Below are positions 25,205-34,056 of a DNA stretch of 64,000 nt, piece by piece (position 1 is the first letter of the stretch; each line of letters opens with the position of its first letter). A model generated the notes under the pieces. That model was not told the origin of the DNA. It did not search any database and saw only the letters and a program-made list of their open reading frames with translations. The DNA is taken from positions 806,001 to 870,000 of the forward strand of contig NZ_CP119520.1 in NCBI RefSeq assembly GCF_029223865.1, read 5' to 3'. Source of the DNA: Telluria mixta. Lineage in GTDB: Bacteria; Pseudomonadota; Gammaproteobacteria; Burkholderiales; Burkholderiaceae_D. The position numbers were made by a program, and so were the translations under genes.

Positions 25205-26109
25205 CAGATCGGCAGGTAGTGTTTCACGTAGTGGTCGACGAGCAGCGCCGCGAACAGCAGCGACAGGTAGACGATGGACCAGGCGAAGGCCTTGCGCGCG
25301 ACCTGGTCGCTGTAGTGCTTGTGGATCATCCAGCCGTAGCGCAGGAAGATCGCGTTCAGGACGACGGCCGCCGCGAGGTAGACGACGCCGCTCATGCCGA
25401 CGGCGAACGGGAACAGGGTGCACGCCGCCAGCGCGACGGAGTACAGCCACACCTGCTGGCCCGTGTACTGCATGCCGTGCGTGACGGGCAGCATCGGCAG
25501 GCCGGAACGCACGTAGTCGTCGCGGCGGTACATCGCGAGCGCCCAGAAATGCGGCGGGGTCCAGACGAAGATGATGAGTACGAGCAGCCAGGCTTCCATC
25601 GGCACCGTATTCGCGACGGCGGCCCAGCCGAGGGCCGGCGGCATCGCGCCGGAAAGACCGCCGATGACGATGTTCTGCGGCGTGTTCGGTTTCAGCAGGA
25701 TCGTGTAGATCAGCGCATAGCCGACGAAGGTGACGAACGTCAGCCACATCGTCAGCGGATTGATCATCGTGTACAGGATGCCCATGCCGGCACCGCCGAT
25801 GATCGCGGAAAAGATCAGGACCTGCGTGGTCGACAGCTCGCCCATCGCGGTGGCGCGGCGCGCCGTGCGGGCCATGCGGGCGTCGACTTCCGCCTCGATC
25901 AGGCAGTTCACGGCGAACGCGGCGCCGGCCAGCAGCCAGATGCCGATCGTGCCCCAGACGAGCACGTGCCAGCCCGGGAAACCGTCGGTGGCGAGGAACA
26001 TGCCGATCACGGCGCAGAAGACGGCCAGCTGCGTGACGCGCGGCTTGGTCAGCGCCCAGTACTGCGAGACGCGGCTGGGCGGTTTGTGGATGGCGGTTTG
26101 CGTAATCAT
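25204..26109 (-). CDS. ctaB: Heme O synthase (protoheme IX farnesyltransferase)
   Basis: A 301-residue UbiA-superfamily prenyltransferase with nine spans. The first Asp-rich motif lies in [18 protein letters not shown] (NxxxD type), with the conserved basic cluster after it. The second half has the [12 protein letters not shown] loop and [13 protein letters not shown]. It transfers farnesyl to heme B to give heme O, the step before heme A. It begins inside the stop of ctaA (ATGA overlap) and ends against the sco start, so the three genes are coupled. Confidence 0.93.
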   Translation of the reverse strand: MITQTAIHKPPSRVSQYWALTKPRVTQLAVFCAVIGMFLATDGFPGWHVLVWGTIGIWLLAGAAFAVNCLIEAEVDARMARTARRATAMGELSTTQVLIFSAIIGGAGMGILYTMINPLTMWLTFVTFVGYALIYTILLKPNTPQNIVIGGLSGAMPPALGWAAVANTVPMEAWLLVLIIFVWTPPHFWALAMYRRDDYVRSGLPMLPVTHGMQYTGQQVWLYSVALAACTLFPFAVGMSGVVYLAAAVVLNAIFLRYGWMIHKHYSDQVARKAFAWSIVYLSLLFAALLVDHYVKHYLPI

Positions 26110-27263
26110 GGGTGGCTCGCGGACGTCGCCGCCTCACGTCGTGGACTGCGCAGCGCCAGCTCGAGTTGATACTGTACCTTGTAGTTTAACATGGTCACCA
26201 GAAGGACGAGGCCAGCCGCCCCCGCGTTGTGGAGCACCGCAATCGGCAACGGGAAGTTCAAAAACACCGTCGCGATGCCCGTCGTTGCCTGGGCGACAAG
26301 CACCAGCACGAGGTTGCGCGCCGTGCCGTGCAGGCCCGGCAGACGCCATGCACGCCACGCCGTATAGCCCAGTACGAGGACGACGACGAGCGCGAAGTTG
26401 CGGTGCACCCAGTGAATCGCCGTCAGCGCGGAAAACGGTAAGTAATGCCCGGCCGCCGTCTTGCCCAGCTCGCGCCACAAGGTGAAGCCATGTTGCCAAT
26501 CCATCTCTGGGACAATTTGTCCATTACAAAGCGGGAAATCGCTGCACGCCAGTGTCGCGTAATTGGTACTCACCCATCCGCCCAATGCCAATTGCACAAG
26601 CAGCACGGCACCGGACAGCCAGGCCAGCGGTCGCAGCTTGCGCAACACAGGCGCCGGGGCAGCCGGCGGCGGGGCCAGCAGGTTGTCCTCGCGCCCGGCC
26701 AGCCACACGGCCAGCGCCAGCAGGGTCAGGCCGAACAGCAGGTGCAGGGTCACGATGATCGGCTGCAGTTTCAGGGTGACGGTCCAGGCGCCGAACGCGC
26801 CCTGCACGCACACCCACAGGAATAGCACGGTAGGGAGCGCGGGCCCGTGCGTGGGGCGCGTGCCACGCGAGCGGGCGCGCCGCCATTCCAGCCACGACGC
26901 GACCATCAACCCGATGATCAGGAAGCCGATGCCCATGGCGAGGAAGCGGTGGATCATCTCGATCCACGCTTTCACTTTCGTCACGGGACCGGTGGGCATC
27001 AGCGCCTCGGCCGCGGCGATGTGTTCGTGCGCGAGGAACGGGTTCGCTTCGCCGTAGCAGCCGGGCCAGTCCGGGCAGCCGAGGCCGGAATCCGTCAGGC
27101 GCGTAAAACCGCCGAACACGATCAGGTCGAACGTGAAGAACGCGATCACCCACGCCAGCTTGCGGTATTTGTGCGTGCCGGTGGCCGTCCACACGAGCGC
27201 GAGCGGCACGCTGGCCGCCAGGATGCCGGTCAGGGCCAGCAGGATGAAATTCGAAACGTCCAT
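26106..27263 (-). CDS. ctaA: Heme A synthase (CtaA/COX15)
   Basis: A 385-residue protein with eight spans in two four-helix halves. The conserved residues [22 protein letters not shown] (here [16 protein letters not shown]) and [10 protein letters not shown] near the start, and [12 protein letters not shown] in the second half, supply the heme-binding histidines. The two Cys-containing loops (GCPDWPGC and CSDFPLCNG) match COX15. It oxidises heme O to heme A. It stands downstream of the Sco-like gene and is coupled to ctaB. Confidence 0.93.
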   Translation of the reverse strand: MDVSNFILLALTGILAASVPLALVWTATGTHKYRKLAWVIAFFTFDLIVFGGFTRLTDSGLGCPDWPGCYGEANPFLAHEHIAAAEALMPTGPVTKVKAWIEMIHRFLAMGIGFLIIGLMVASWLEWRRARSRGTRPTHGPALPTVLFLWVCVQGAFGAWTVTLKLQPIIVTLHLLFGLTLLALAVWLAGREDNLLAPPPAAPAPVLRKLRPLAWLSGAVLLVQLALGGWVSTNYATLACSDFPLCNGQIVPEMDWQHGFTLWRELGKTAAGHYLPFSALTAIHWVHRNFALVVVLVLGYTAWRAWRLPGLHGTARNLVLVLVAQATTGIATVFLNFPLPIAVLHNAGAAGLVLLVTMLNYKVQYQLELALRSPRREAATSASHP

Positions 27264-27269
27264 AACGCT

Positions 27270-27899
27270 TTACCCGACGGCCGAGGCCTTCAACAGCTTG
27301 TAGATGTCCTTGTACACCTTGCGCACTTCCTGCAGCTGCGGATCCTTCGGGAAGCGCATCATCAGGTGGCCCAGCGGGTCGATCAGGTAGATGTGGTCGG
27401 CCGGCGTCGTGCCGCTATCGACCGGCAGCCACTGCGTCACCGTCGCGGCGTCGGCGCGCAGCATGTGCGTGCCGTCGTATTCGCGGATGATCAGCGTGTC
27501 CAGCGGTTCCTGGTCGGTGATGAGCCAGACGCGTTCGATGCGGTCGGCTTCCTTCCCCTGCATCAGGCGCAGTTGGCGCAGCGCGAACAACTGCTTCTGG
27601 CACACCTCCGGGCACGCGCCCGAGCCGACCATCAGCATGACCCACTTGCCCTTGAACTGTTCCAGCGCCTGCGGCCGGCCGTCCAGCGTGGTCGTCGCCA
27701 GCGCGGGCACCGGGTGGGCGCGCTGGTCGATCAGGGTGCCGTAGTTATTGCGCTTTTCGGGCTTGATGACGTAATAGGTGAAGTACGACGCGATCATCGG
27801 CGATGCGCACACGAGCAGCACCAGCCACAGCATCCAGCGGCCGCGCTTGCGGGCGCGCTTCGGGTCGATTGCCGGTTCAGCCAGCTTGTTTGGTTCCAC
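27270..27899 (-). CDS. Membrane-anchored Sco-like oxidase assembly protein
   Basis: A 209-residue protein with one amino-terminal span (about 22-44) and a periplasmic thioredoxin-like domain. It carries VGSGACPEVCQKQLF with Cys96 and Cys100, and His169 in ADHIYLIDPLG, the three Sco ligand positions. Overall it differs clearly from the Sco lipoprotein encoded 2 kb away, so two Sco-type proteins serve this locus. It starts within the end of the SURF1 gene (23-base overlap). The likely role is copper or thiol handling during oxidase assembly; partners are not known. Confidence 0.78.
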   Translation of the reverse strand: MEPNKLAEPAIDPKRARKRGRWMLWLVLLVCASPMIASYFTYYVIKPEKRNNYGTLIDQRAHPVPALATTTLDGRPQALEQFKGKWVMLMVGSGACPEVCQKQLFALRQLRLMQGKEADRIERVWLITDQEPLDTLIIREYDGTHMLRADAATVTQWLPVDSGTTPADHIYLIDPLGHLMMRFPKDPQLQEVRKVYKDIYKLLKASAVG

Positions 27900-28599
27900 T
27901 TCGAAATCCTGTCATTACAAAAAATAGAAAGGCCATCGCGGCCAGCGCATACCACTGGAATGCATAGCCCTTGTTGCGGTCGACGTCGACCGCGGGGGCC
28001 GGCCATTTGCGGATGAGGTCGGAGCCGTCCGCATTCGTTTGCTCGACCAGCACGGGCAACGTGCGCAGGCTGCTCGCCTGGGCGAAGCCGGCCGGGTCGA
28101 CGTTCTGGACGATGGAGCCGGGCCGGGGCGGCGGCGCCTTGCCGAGTTCCATCACACGCGCCGGATGCAGAACAGCCAGGCCTTCGATGGTCGTACGGCC
28201 GCTCGGCGTCGCCACCTGGGGCACGCGATCGTGCACGGCCGGGTCGCGCGGGACCCAGCCGCGCGCGACGAGGACGACGTCATCGCCACCCGCTATTCTA
28301 AACGGCATCAGCACAATGAATCCGGTGCGGCCTTCGAGCGGGCGATTGTCGAGGAACAGCGGCCAGTTGGGGACGAATTCCCCGGTCACAATGACACGAC
28401 GATATTCGACGGCAGCGGGATCGACCGGCTTCCCGTCCAGCACGAGCGGCGGCAACGCGGCGCGCTGCGTGAGCCGGGTCTGCAGCGTGGTCTTCTCCGC
28501 GGCGCGGCGCACCTGCCAGTTGCCGAGCAGGATGCCGACCGCGACCAGCACGAGCGTCGCGAGGAAAGGAATGGTTCTGAAACGGAAGCTCAGTCGCAT
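27877..28599 (-). CDS. SURF1-family oxidase assembly protein
   Basis: A 240-residue SURF1 protein with two spans, one at each end (FLATLVLVAVGILLGNWQV and WYALAAMAFLFFVMTGF). The family signature LGNWQVRRAAEKT follows the first span, and LDNRPLEGRTGFIVLMPF and the carboxy KWPAPAVDVDRNKGYAFQWY are also typical. I placed the start at the ATG at 28599 (MRLSFRFR). SURF1 helps insert heme A into subunit I. The gene is divergent from the DUF2909 gene and heads the set SURF1, Sco-like, ctaA, ctaB, sco. Confidence 0.92.
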   Translation of the reverse strand: MRLSFRFRTIPFLATLVLVAVGILLGNWQVRRAAEKTTLQTRLTQRAALPPLVLDGKPVDPAAVEYRRVIVTGEFVPNWPLFLDNRPLEGRTGFIVLMPFRIAGGDDVVLVARGWVPRDPAVHDRVPQVATPSGRTTIEGLAVLHPARVMELGKAPPPRPGSIVQNVDPAGFAQASSLRTLPVLVEQTNADGSDLIRKWPAPAVDVDRNKGYAFQWYALAAMAFLFFVMTGFRSGTKQAG

Positions 28600-28639
28600 A
28601 CAATGATCGTACAACCCAAACAACTTCTACCGGCCGCCC

Positions 28640-28840
28640 ATGAAAACCGTCGTCGCCATCGCCTTCGTGCTCATCATCGGCAGCCTCGCCTCCGCCCTCT
28701 TCTTCCTGATGCGCGACAAGGGCCGCAGCAACCGCACCGTGCAGGCGCTGGCGATGCGGGTCGGGCTGTCGATCACGCTGTTCCTGTTCGTGCTGTTCTC
28801 GTACAAGATGGGGTGGATCCAGCCGAAGGGACTCCACTAA
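28640..28840 (+). CDS. DUF2909 twin transmembrane protein
   Basis: A 66-residue protein consisting almost only of two membrane helices (residues ~3-24 and 42-60) joined by the loop MRDKGRSNRTVQ. This is the DUF2909 pattern, a family regularly found between SURF1 and coxC genes in Betaproteobacteria. The role is unknown, but the position argues for oxidase assembly. It is the only plus-strand gene of the cluster and is divergent from SURF1 with a 40-base gap. Confidence 0.88.
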   Translation: MKTVVAIAFVLIIGSLASALFFLMRDKGRSNRTVQALAMRVGLSITLFLFVLFSYKMGWIQPKGLH

Positions 28841-28846
28841 AAGAAA

Positions 28847-28874
28847 CGTCGTTCCCGCGCGGGCGGGAACGACG
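28847..28874. repeat. Palindromic repeat / bidirectional terminator
   Basis: CGTCGTTCCCGC (28847-28858) and GCGGGAACGACG (28863-28874) make a perfect 12-bp stem with a 4-base loop, between the convergent DUF2909 and coxC genes. It belongs to the same family as the units at 35197-35280 and 35832-35862 (core CCCGCGC-GCGGG). It would end transcription from both sides and is also a dispersed repeat. Confidence 0.75.
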
Positions 28875-28901
28875 GTCTCTTGTGGTTCCTGATGGCTCGC
28901 C

Positions 28902-29759
28902 TTACAGCCAGTACACGACGACGTACAAGCCCAGCCACACGACGTCGACGAAGTGCCAGTACCACGCCGCGCCTTCGAACCCGAAATGGTGTTCCGGCGT
29001 GAAGTGACCGCGCAGCACGCGGTACAGCACGACCGACAGCATGATCGCACCCATCGTCACGTGGAAGCCGTGGAAGCCCGTGAGCATGAAGAACGTCGAG
29101 CCGTAGATGCCCGAGGTCAGCTTCAGGTTCAGTTCGCTGTACGCGTGGTGGTATTCATAGGCCTGGAAGCCCATGAAGATGGCGCCCAGCAGGATCGTCG
29201 CGAACAGGAACAGCGCCGTGCGGGCACGGTGGCCGGCGCGCAGTGCGTGGTGGGCGATCGTCAGGGTCACGCCCGACGTCAGCAGCAGTGCCGTGTTGAT
29301 GGTCGGGATCGGGAACGGGCCCATCGTGCTGAACTGCTCCACGGTGCCGGCCGGGCCGATGTTGCCCCAGTGGCCCGAATAGTCCGGCCAGATGACCTTG
29401 TGGTCCAGGTCGGACAGCCACGGCATCGAGATCGCCCGTGCGTAGAACAGCGCGCCGAAGAAGGCGCCGAAGAACATCACCTCGGAAAAGATGAACCAGC
29501 TCATCGACCAGCGGTAGGACAGGTCGATGCGCTCGCCGTACTTGCCGGATTCGGACTCGCCGATGGCGTCGCCGAACCAGTTATACAGCACGATCAGCAT
29601 CGCGACGATGCCGGCGGTGCACACGCCGGGTCCCCAGGCGGTGCCGTTGACCCAGCCGGAAGCGCCGGCCATCGTGACCAGCATCGAGATGCCGGCTGCC
29701 ATCGGCCAGCGCGATGGGCCTGGGATGAAGTAGTACGGCGCGGAATGGGGCGAACTCAT
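28902..29759 (-). CDS. ctaE: Cytochrome c oxidase subunit III
   Basis: A 285-residue subunit III with seven spans. The segments SWFIFSEVMFFGAFFGALFYAR (here FIFSEVMFFGAFFGALF), HHALRAGHR, GFHVTMGAIML and WHFVDVVWLGLYVVVYW are conserved. The conserved Glu in FSEVMFF is present. I placed the start at 29759, since GAGGAG lies six bases before it. Subunit III stabilises proton uptake in aa3 oxidase. It follows the DUF2970 gene after a 73-base gap. Confidence 0.95.
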   Translation of the reverse strand: MSSPHSAPYYFIPGPSRWPMAAGISMLVTMAGASGWVNGTAWGPGVCTAGIVAMLIVLYNWFGDAIGESESGKYGERIDLSYRWSMSWFIFSEVMFFGAFFGALFYARAISMPWLSDLDHKVIWPDYSGHWGNIGPAGTVEQFSTMGPFPIPTINTALLLTSGVTLTIAHHALRAGHRARTALFLFATILLGAIFMGFQAYEYHHAYSELNLKLTSGIYGSTFFMLTGFHGFHVTMGAIMLSVVLYRVLRGHFTPEHHFGFEGAAWYWHFVDVVWLGLYVVVYWL

Positions 29760-29832
29760 GTATATCTCCTCAATCAAGCATTGTTTCGAATTTCGGGTAC
29801 TGCGCTTCCCTGCTTTCGTTTTGCTGTGTGTT

Positions 29833-30054
29833 TTAACTTTTTGCGACGACCATGCGCACGACGAACACCAGGATGCCGATGAACAGCGCCACCCCGATCA
29901 GCCCGCCCACGATCACGTGGATCGGGTTCAGGTTGGCCGCGTCGTGCTCGTAGTCGCGGCGCTTGCGTACGCCGAAGAACGACCAGAACACGGCCTTCAT
30001 CGTGGCGCCGAACGACGCGGTTTTTTCAGGTTCGCGTTGCTCGTCGTTGGCCAT
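29833..30054 (-). CDS. DUF2970 protein, single span
   Basis: A 73-residue protein with the family core ATMKAVFWSFFGVRKRRDYE followed by one membrane span (about residues 47-67), NPIHVIVGGLIGVAL. DUF2970 genes are placed between ctaG and coxC in many Betaproteobacteria. A role in oxidase assembly is likely but not shown. It begins one base after the ctaG stop region. Confidence 0.88.
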   Translation of the reverse strand: MANDEQREPEKTASFGATMKAVFWSFFGVRKRRDYEHDAANLNPIHVIVGGLIGVALFIGILVFVVRMVVAKS

Positions 30055-30055
30055 G

Positions 30056-30634
30056 TCATTTCTGCGCCGTCACGGCGCCACCGATTTCAAAGAACGTGTA
30101 CGACAGCGTGATGTTCTTCACTTCACGCGGCAGCTTCGGGTCGATGAAGAACACGACCGGCATCTGGCGCGCCTCGTGCGGTTTCAGCACCTGCTCCTTG
30201 AAGCAGAAGCATTCGACCTTTTTAAAATGCGGCGTCGCGGACTGCGGCGCGTAGCTCGGGATGGCTTGCGCCTTCACCGTGCGGTCCTGCGTGTTCACCA
30301 CTTCGTAGACGACGGTCGCCATCTCGCCCGGGTGCACGTCGATGCTGCGCTGCGTCGGGCGGAAGCGCCACGGGCCTTGGGCGTTGCCGTCCAGTTCCAC
30401 CGTGATCGTGCGCGCCAGGTCCACCTGGCTATTGGTCGGCGGCGCCACCGTGCCGTCCTTCTGCGTGAGCACGTTGATGCCGAGCGCCTCGCACACCTGG
30501 CGGTAGATCGGCACCAGTGCGTAGCCGAAGCCGAACATAATGCCCGCAACGACGATCAGCTTGATCAAGGTCGTGCGATTCAGACGCAGGCGGCCACTGT
30601 CCTCGTGGCGGCCTGCATTCGTTTCCGCTTGCAT
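30056..30634 (-). CDS. ctaG: Cox11/CtaG copper chaperone
   Basis: A 192-residue protein with an amino-terminal span (about 21-42, LIKLIVVAGIMFGFGYALVP) and a periplasmic immunoglobulin-like domain. The copper-binding motif is VECFCFKEQVL, with CFCF as in Cox11. It inserts copper at the CuB site of subunit I. It follows the 39-residue assembly gene by seven bases and precedes the DUF2970 gene by one. Confidence 0.94.
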   Translation of the reverse strand: MQAETNAGRHEDSGRLRLNRTTLIKLIVVAGIMFGFGYALVPIYRQVCEALGINVLTQKDGTVAPPTNSQVDLARTITVELDGNAQGPWRFRPTQRSIDVHPGEMATVVYEVVNTQDRTVKAQAIPSYAPQSATPHFKKVECFCFKEQVLKPHEARQMPVVFFIDPKLPREVKNITLSYTFFEIGGAVTAQK

Positions 30635-30641
30635 GACAACC

Positions 30642-30761
30642 TCAGTTCAGCCACAGGCGCTTGACGAACAGCACGACGAAGAAGAACAGCGCGAGCCCGG
30701 CCAGCCACAGGGCCGTGCGCCGGTTGTTCTTCCTGATCTGCTGCGAACGGTCGACGTCCAT
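30642..30761 (-). CDS. Small cytochrome oxidase assembly protein (39 aa)
   Basis: A 39-residue frame starting ATG at 30761: a hydrophilic head with DRSQQIRKNNRRTALW and one span (about 17-35, WLAGLALFFFVVLFVKRLW). It fits exactly between ctaD (stop at 30769) and ctaG (start at 30634). Genes of this size and sequence type are annotated as small oxidase assembly proteins in related bacteria. Gene callers that use a 60-residue limit miss it. The composition, position and span all support a real gene. Confidence 0.8.
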   Translation of the reverse strand: MDVDRSQQIRKNNRRTALWLAGLALFFFVVLFVKRLWLN

Positions 30762-30768
30762 CGCGATC

Positions 30769-32364
30769 TCACTTCACCAGCGGCGGCGTTTCGAAGGTGT
30801 GGAACGGTGCCGGGCTCGGCACGGTCCACTCCAGGCCCTCCGCGCCTTCCCACGGTTTCGCTTCGGCCGGCTTGCCGCCACGGATGGTCGGCAGCACGAC
30901 GAAGAACAGGAAGTACACCTGCGACAGGCCGAAGCCGAACGCGCCGATCGACACGATCTGGTTGAAGTCCGTGAACTGCACGGCGTAGTCGGCGTAACGA
31001 CGCGGCATGCCGGCCAGGCCCAGGAAGTGCATCGGGAAGAACGTGACGTTGAAGGTGATCAGCGACAGCCAGAAGTGCGTCTTGCCGCGGCCTTCCGGAT
31101 ACATGTGGCCGGTCCACTTCGGTGCCCAGTAGTAGAAGCCGGCGAACAGGGCGAACAGCGAGCCGGCGACCAGCACGTAGTGGAAGTGGGCGACGACGTA
31201 ATACGTGTCCTGCACCTGGATGTCGATCGGGGTCACGGCCAGGATCAGGCCCGTGAAGCCGCCCATCGTGAACACGAAGATGAAGCCGACGGCGAACAGC
31301 ATCGGGGTCTCGAACGTCATCGAGCCCTTCCACATCGTGGCGACCCAGTTGAACACTTTCACGCCGGTCGGGACCGCGATCAGCATCGTCGCGTACATGA
31401 AGAACAGCTGGCTCGTCACCGGCATGCCGGTGGTGAACATGTGGTGCGCCCACACGATGAACGACAGGATCGCGATGGAAGCCGTTGCGTACACCATCGA
31501 TGCGTAGCCGAACAGCGGCTTGCGGGCGAAGGCCGGGATGATCTGCGAGACGATGCCGAAAGCCGGCAGGATCATGATGTAGACCTCGGGGTGGCCGAAG
31601 AACCAGAAGATGTGCTGGTACATGACCGGGTCGCCGCCGCCGGCCGCGTTGAAGAACGAGGTGCCGAAGTGACGGTCGGTCAGGGTCATCGTGATGGCGC
31701 CGGCGAGGACGGGCATCACGGCGATCAGCAGGTAGGCGGTGATCAGCCAGGTCCAGCAGAACATCGGCATCTTCATCAGGGTCAGGCCCGGTGCGCGCAT
31801 GTTCAGGATCGTGACGATGATGTTAATGGAACCCATGATCGACGACGCGCCCATGATGTGCAGGGCGAAGATCGCCATGTCCATGCCCGGTCCCATCTGC
31901 GTCGACAGCGGCGCGTACAGCGTCCAGCCGGCGGCGGTGGCACCGCCCGGGACGAAGAACGACGCGGCCAGCAGGATCGCGGCCGGCGGCAGCAGCCAGA
32001 ACGAGAAGTTGTTCATGCGCGCGAACGCCATGTCGGAGGCGCCGATCTGCAGCGGGATCATCCAGTTGGCGAAGCCGACGAAGGCCGGCATGATCGCGCC
32101 GAACACCATCACGATGCCGTGCATGGTGGTCAGCTGGTTGAAGAATTCGGGGCGGAAGAACTGCAGGCCGGGCTGGAACAGCTCGGTGCGGATCATCAGC
32201 GCCAGCACGCCGCCCGAGAGCAGCATGATGAACGCGAACCACATGTACAGCGTACCGATGTCCTTGTGGTTGGTGGCAAAGAGCCAGCGGCGCGCGCCGA
32301 CCGGGTGGTCGTGCGCGTGGTCGTGGCCGTGATCGTGGGTGTGATCGATAGTGCTGGAAGTCAT
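30769..32364 (-). CDS. ctaD: Cytochrome c oxidase subunit I (aa3 type)
   Basis: A 531-residue subunit I with twelve spans. It has [10 protein letters not shown] near the start, [20 protein letters not shown] for low-spin heme a, [16 protein letters not shown] with the His-Glu-x-x-Tyr crosslink pair of CuB, and the closing HFHYVLVAG block for the two heme ligands. An unusual His-rich head ([16 protein letters not shown]) precedes the domain and could bind copper or zinc. The family-A proton channel residues appear present (HPEVYI). It lies 95 bases after coxB. Confidence 0.96.
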   Translation of the reverse strand: MTSSTIDHTHDHGHDHAHDHPVGARRWLFATNHKDIGTLYMWFAFIMLLSGGVLALMIRTELFQPGLQFFRPEFFNQLTTMHGIVMVFGAIMPAFVGFANWMIPLQIGASDMAFARMNNFSFWLLPPAAILLAASFFVPGGATAAGWTLYAPLSTQMGPGMDMAIFALHIMGASSIMGSINIIVTILNMRAPGLTLMKMPMFCWTWLITAYLLIAVMPVLAGAITMTLTDRHFGTSFFNAAGGGDPVMYQHIFWFFGHPEVYIMILPAFGIVSQIIPAFARKPLFGYASMVYATASIAILSFIVWAHHMFTTGMPVTSQLFFMYATMLIAVPTGVKVFNWVATMWKGSMTFETPMLFAVGFIFVFTMGGFTGLILAVTPIDIQVQDTYYVVAHFHYVLVAGSLFALFAGFYYWAPKWTGHMYPEGRGKTHFWLSLITFNVTFFPMHFLGLAGMPRRYADYAVQFTDFNQIVSIGAFGFGLSQVYFLFFVVLPTIRGGKPAEAKPWEGAEGLEWTVPSPAPFHTFETPPLVK

Positions 32365-32459
32365 GTCAGTATCCTAGTCGTGCGGGACAGCAAGGCCGTG
32401 GGTGCGGTGACCCGGGTGGCCCGGTCCCTGTAATCCAAACGCTTGTTGCTTGTCTTGTC

Positions 32460-33653
32460 TTATTTGCCGCGGGCAGCCAGGACTTCGGAAGGCTGGACGA
32501 TGTTCTCGTCTGCCTTGTTGGTCCAGCTGTTGCGGGTATAAGTGATGACGGAAGCGATCTCGGAATCCGACAGCTGCTTCCACGCCGGCATCGCCGACGG
32601 ATACTTACCGCTGTGCTTGCCATTCAGCAGCACGGCGATCTGTTCGGCCTTGGGGCCGGTGACGACAGGCGAACCGACCAGCGAGGCAAATGCGCTCGGC
32701 ACGCCCTGGCCGTTGGCCTGGTGGCAGGCCACGCAGTTGGCCGCGTAGACTTTGTCGCCCTTCGTCTTGAGTTCGTCGATGGTCCAGACCTTGTTCGGGT
32801 CGTCGGCCAGCGCGGCCATGCGGGTCTTCTCGCCGTTGACCCACGCGGTGTAGTCTTCGGCCGAGACGACTTTCACGACGATCGGCATGAACGCGTGTTC
32901 CTTGCCGCACAGCTCGACGCAGTTGCCGCGGTAGGTGCCCACCTGCTCGGCCTTGAACCACGCGTCGCGCACGAAGCCGGGGATGGCATCCTGCTTGACG
33001 GCGAACGCCGGAATGGTCCACGAGTGGATCACGTCGTTGGCGGTCAGTACGAGGCGGACCTTCTTGCCGACCGGGACGACGACGGGGTTGTCGACCTCGA
33101 GCAGGTAGTTCTCGGTGCGCTTCTCGGTCGGTGCGATGCCCGGCTCGCCCACTTGCGTGCGCGGCGTGGCCAGGTTCGACAGGAACGAAATGCCTTCGCC
33201 CTCGCCCTTCAGATAGTCATAGCCCCATTTCCACTGCATGCCGGTGACCTTGATGGTCAGGTCCGGGTTGGAGGTGTCCTTCATCTGCACGACGGCGTGC
33301 GTGGCCGGCAGGGCCATGCCGATGACGATCAGGAACGGTACGATGGTCCAGGCGATCTCGACCGTGGTGGATTCGTGGAAGGTGGCCGGTTTGTGGCCGA
33401 GGGATTTGCGGTGCTTGAACACCGAGTAAAACATGACGCCGAACACGCCGATGAAAATGACCAGGCAGACCACCATCATCCAGTTGTGCAGACTATAAAT
33501 ATAGGCTGCAATGCCCGTCACGGGCGCCTGCATGTTGAGCTGATGTTCCAATGGACGACCGGTAATGACGGGCTCGGTAGCCGCCATCGCCGGGATGCTG
33601 GCCGCTACTGCGAGACCGAGCATCAACGCTTTGAATCGTTTTGCATATGTCAT
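32460..33653 (-). CDS. coxB: Cytochrome c oxidase subunit II with fused cytochrome c domain
   Basis: A 397-residue subunit II (caa3-like). It has a signal peptide (about 1-25), two spans, and a cupredoxin domain with CuA ligands His210, Cys245, Glu247, Cys249, His253 and Met256. A carboxy cytochrome c domain carries the heme site CVACH (307-311) and an axial Met in SAMPAWKQLS. I placed the start at 33653 (MTYAKRFK), the first codon consistent with a signal peptide. It is the first gene of the oxidase operon, which runs coxB, ctaD, the small assembly gene, ctaG, DUF2970, ctaE. Confidence 0.95.
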   Translation of the reverse strand: MTYAKRFKALMLGLAVAASIPAMAATEPVITGRPLEHQLNMQAPVTGIAAYIYSLHNWMMVVCLVIFIGVFGVMFYSVFKHRKSLGHKPATFHESTTVEIAWTIVPFLIVIGMALPATHAVVQMKDTSNPDLTIKVTGMQWKWGYDYLKGEGEGISFLSNLATPRTQVGEPGIAPTEKRTENYLLEVDNPVVVPVGKKVRLVLTANDVIHSWTIPAFAVKQDAIPGFVRDAWFKAEQVGTYRGNCVELCGKEHAFMPIVVKVVSAEDYTAWVNGEKTRMAALADDPNKVWTIDELKTKGDKVYAANCVACHQANGQGVPSAFASLVGSPVVTGPKAEQIAVLLNGKHSGKYPSAMPAWKQLSDSEIASVITYTRNSWTNKADENIVQPSEVLAARGK

Positions 33654-33988
33654 GTTGTCCCCAACCACCTTTAGAAGAGAAATTTCTAGAACGGAAGCGA
33701 CCCTCCTATGGCTCGCCATGGAGGAACCACGGAAGACAACTTCCGTTCTGAAATCCTTTTTAAACTAAACGCAACCACTTCCCGTCGCGCCGGCGGGCGC
33801 TTCGGGACTCGACACCGTCCAGCCGGGAACCGTCTGGGACCCTCGATGAACGATGCCTTCAAACCTTGCTTGCGGGGGACATCAAATACGCTGTCCGATA
33901 TCCCCGGGTGATGCTCCAACCCTCGACTTCACGCCTTTATGCTTAATTTTTTAGCGCTTTTTTGATCCAGTCGAAAAAAGTGTGTTTG
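33654..33988 (-). promoter_or_regulatory. Long folded 5' leader of coxB
   Basis: The transcript from the promoter at 33989-34018 would carry about 330 bases before the coxB start, with no gene in between. Near its end AGAACGGAAG (33749-33740 on the minus strand) can pair with CTTCCGTTCT (33697-33688), enclosing a second hairpin, CCTCC-ATGGC against GCCAT-AGGAGG (about 33724-33701). The same first segment can instead pair with CTTCCGT (33735-33729) through a 4-base loop. The two folds exclude each other, as in attenuators or riboswitch-like leaders. No known riboswitch is recognised. Confidence 0.5.
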
Positions 33989-34018
33989 ATTATACTGAAA
34001 GCGGTAATTTTTATTCAA
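33989..34018 (-). promoter_or_regulatory. Sigma-70 promoter of the oxidase operon
   Basis: On the minus strand TTGAAT (34018-34013) and TATAAT (33994-33989) are separated by 18 bases, a near-consensus sigma-70 promoter that reads into the coxB leader. The start of transcription would be near 33982. No competing gene lies on this strand between it and coxB. Confidence 0.65.
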
Positions 34019-34031
34019 GGAAAATTACCGC
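34001..34031. promoter_or_regulatory. Palindrome over the coxB promoter (putative operator)
   Basis: GCGGTAATTTT (34001-34011) and AAAATTACCGC (34021-34031) form a perfect 11-bp inverted repeat with a 9-base centre. The repeat spans the -35 box and most of the spacer of the coxB promoter, so a bound protein would block RNA polymerase. It also lies just past the stop codon of the BioC-like gene and could work as a weak terminator for it, but the stem is AT-rich and no U-run follows. Confidence 0.55.
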
Positions 34032-34056
34032 GATCGTATACAGGATGCATGGCCGC

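Noticed and set aside
34001..34031. The palindrome as an intrinsic terminator for the BioC-like gene
   Set aside because: The stem is AT-rich toward the loop and no U-run follows on the minus strand; its position over the coxB promoter suits an operator better.
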